Program-made: the position numbers and the translations under genes | In this document: in pieces, positions 63,833 to 64,000 of the stretch | How the letters are laid out: every line of letters starts with the position of its first letter | How positions within the stretch are numbered: the first letter of the stretch is position 1 | Assembly (NCBI GenBank): GCA_965203255.1 | Contig: OZ241882.1 | Span: 3,906,001-3,970,000, forward strand | Origin: JAPOUP01 sp965203255 | GTDB taxonomy: Bacteria > Pseudomonadota > Alphaproteobacteria > Rhodobacterales > Rhodobacteraceae | DNA length: 64,000 nucleotides | Reading direction: 5' to 3' | The notes under the pieces: generated by a model | What the model saw: only the letters and a program-made list of their open reading frames with translations | What the model was told of the DNA's origin: nothing | The model's database searches: none

Positions 63833-64000
63833 CCGTTATGGGAACTGGATTTTCCATCCTGAAACATGAAGCCGCTATAATGTCAAGCGGCCATCGCGAA
63901 AAAAAGCTTCCACGGGTTCTTTCCGGGAGGTGCCCGGAATCCGTCTCCGCACCCGTTATGACAACAGAAGTGCAGGATTCCTTCACCAATTCGATCAAAT

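Noticed and set aside
1..64000. CRISPR array
   Set aside because: No regularly spaced direct repeats were seen and no cas-like gene was recognised.

Overview
The window looks like a chromosomal segment of a moderately GC-rich alphaproteobacterium. Evidence: the taurine genes tpa, xsc and pta, two fused FAD-oxidoreductase/GcvT proteins, the housekeeping block csaA-proC-ybjN and the pair pmbA plus an inositol-monophosphatase-family gene. Many insertion sequences, frameshifted genes and long gene-free stretches point to a genome with heavy mobile-element traffic; a marine or host-associated life (taurine, methylated amines) is an inference only. Several broken genes differ from an intact frame by one or two bases, so sequencing error cannot be fully excluded.

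Layout. 1-14.9 kb: taurine dissimilation, with tpa (5' end outside the window) separated from xsc by about 8.4 kb holding a lone AAA ATPase and a tight three-gene operon (DUF499 ATPase, unrecognised 164-residue protein, OLD/PtuA-like ATPase) that is a candidate phage-defence module. A hicAB toxin-antitoxin pair lies between xsc and pta; pta is divergent from a citrate synthase. 15-24 kb: metallophosphoesterase, an XRE-cupin regulator and two large dimethylglycine/sarcosine-dehydrogenase-like proteins with a PNPOx-like protein, facing a glutamine-amidotransferase gene. 23.8-25.1 kb: a complete IS630-family element with TA duplication and an A8 frameshift site. 26-28.2 kb: a Septu-like pair (PtuA ATPase with a frameshift, PtuB HNH nuclease). 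29-33.4 kb: cysteine synthase, MscS-type channel and an AlaX-type editing protein. 33.5-35.4 kb: a decayed Rieske oxygenase and its divergent decayed TetR regulator. 36.06 kb: tRNA-Ser(GGA).

36.3-49.3 kb holds the most striking locus. A FAD oxidoreductase is divergent from a packed operon encoding a glutamine-synthetase-like ligase, bacterial-microcompartment shell proteins (one BMC-P, one BMC-H, one BMC-T), an opine-dehydrogenase-like protein, a CoA-acylating-type aldehyde dehydrogenase, a malate/lactate-dehydrogenase-like protein with an N-terminal extension and a RidA-family protein, followed by a five-gene branched-chain-amino-acid/amide-type ABC transporter. The same palindrome, TGTATAC-N-GTATACA, lies upstream of both units, arguing for one regulon. 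No classical signature enzyme (diol dehydratase, ethanolamine lyase, glycyl radical enzyme) is present; I propose uptake and gamma-glutamylation of an amine with aldehyde chemistry inside the shell.

49.85-56.14 kb is a 6.29-kb mobile element bounded by GGGTGTAGCCCA inverted repeats and a 9-bp target duplication. It carries a TnsA-like protein, a putative secreted protein, a second AAA ATPase paralogous to the one at 1.2 kb, a frameshifted HExxH protein and a nested IS4/IS5-type IS. Only 440 bp further on, a 110-bp MITE with the same ends and the same target-duplication length interrupts a ClpP/SDH-type serine protease gene. 57.6-61.9 kb is ordinary chromosome (csaA, proC, ybjN, pmbA, IMPase family). 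An IS1634-family transposase ends the window.
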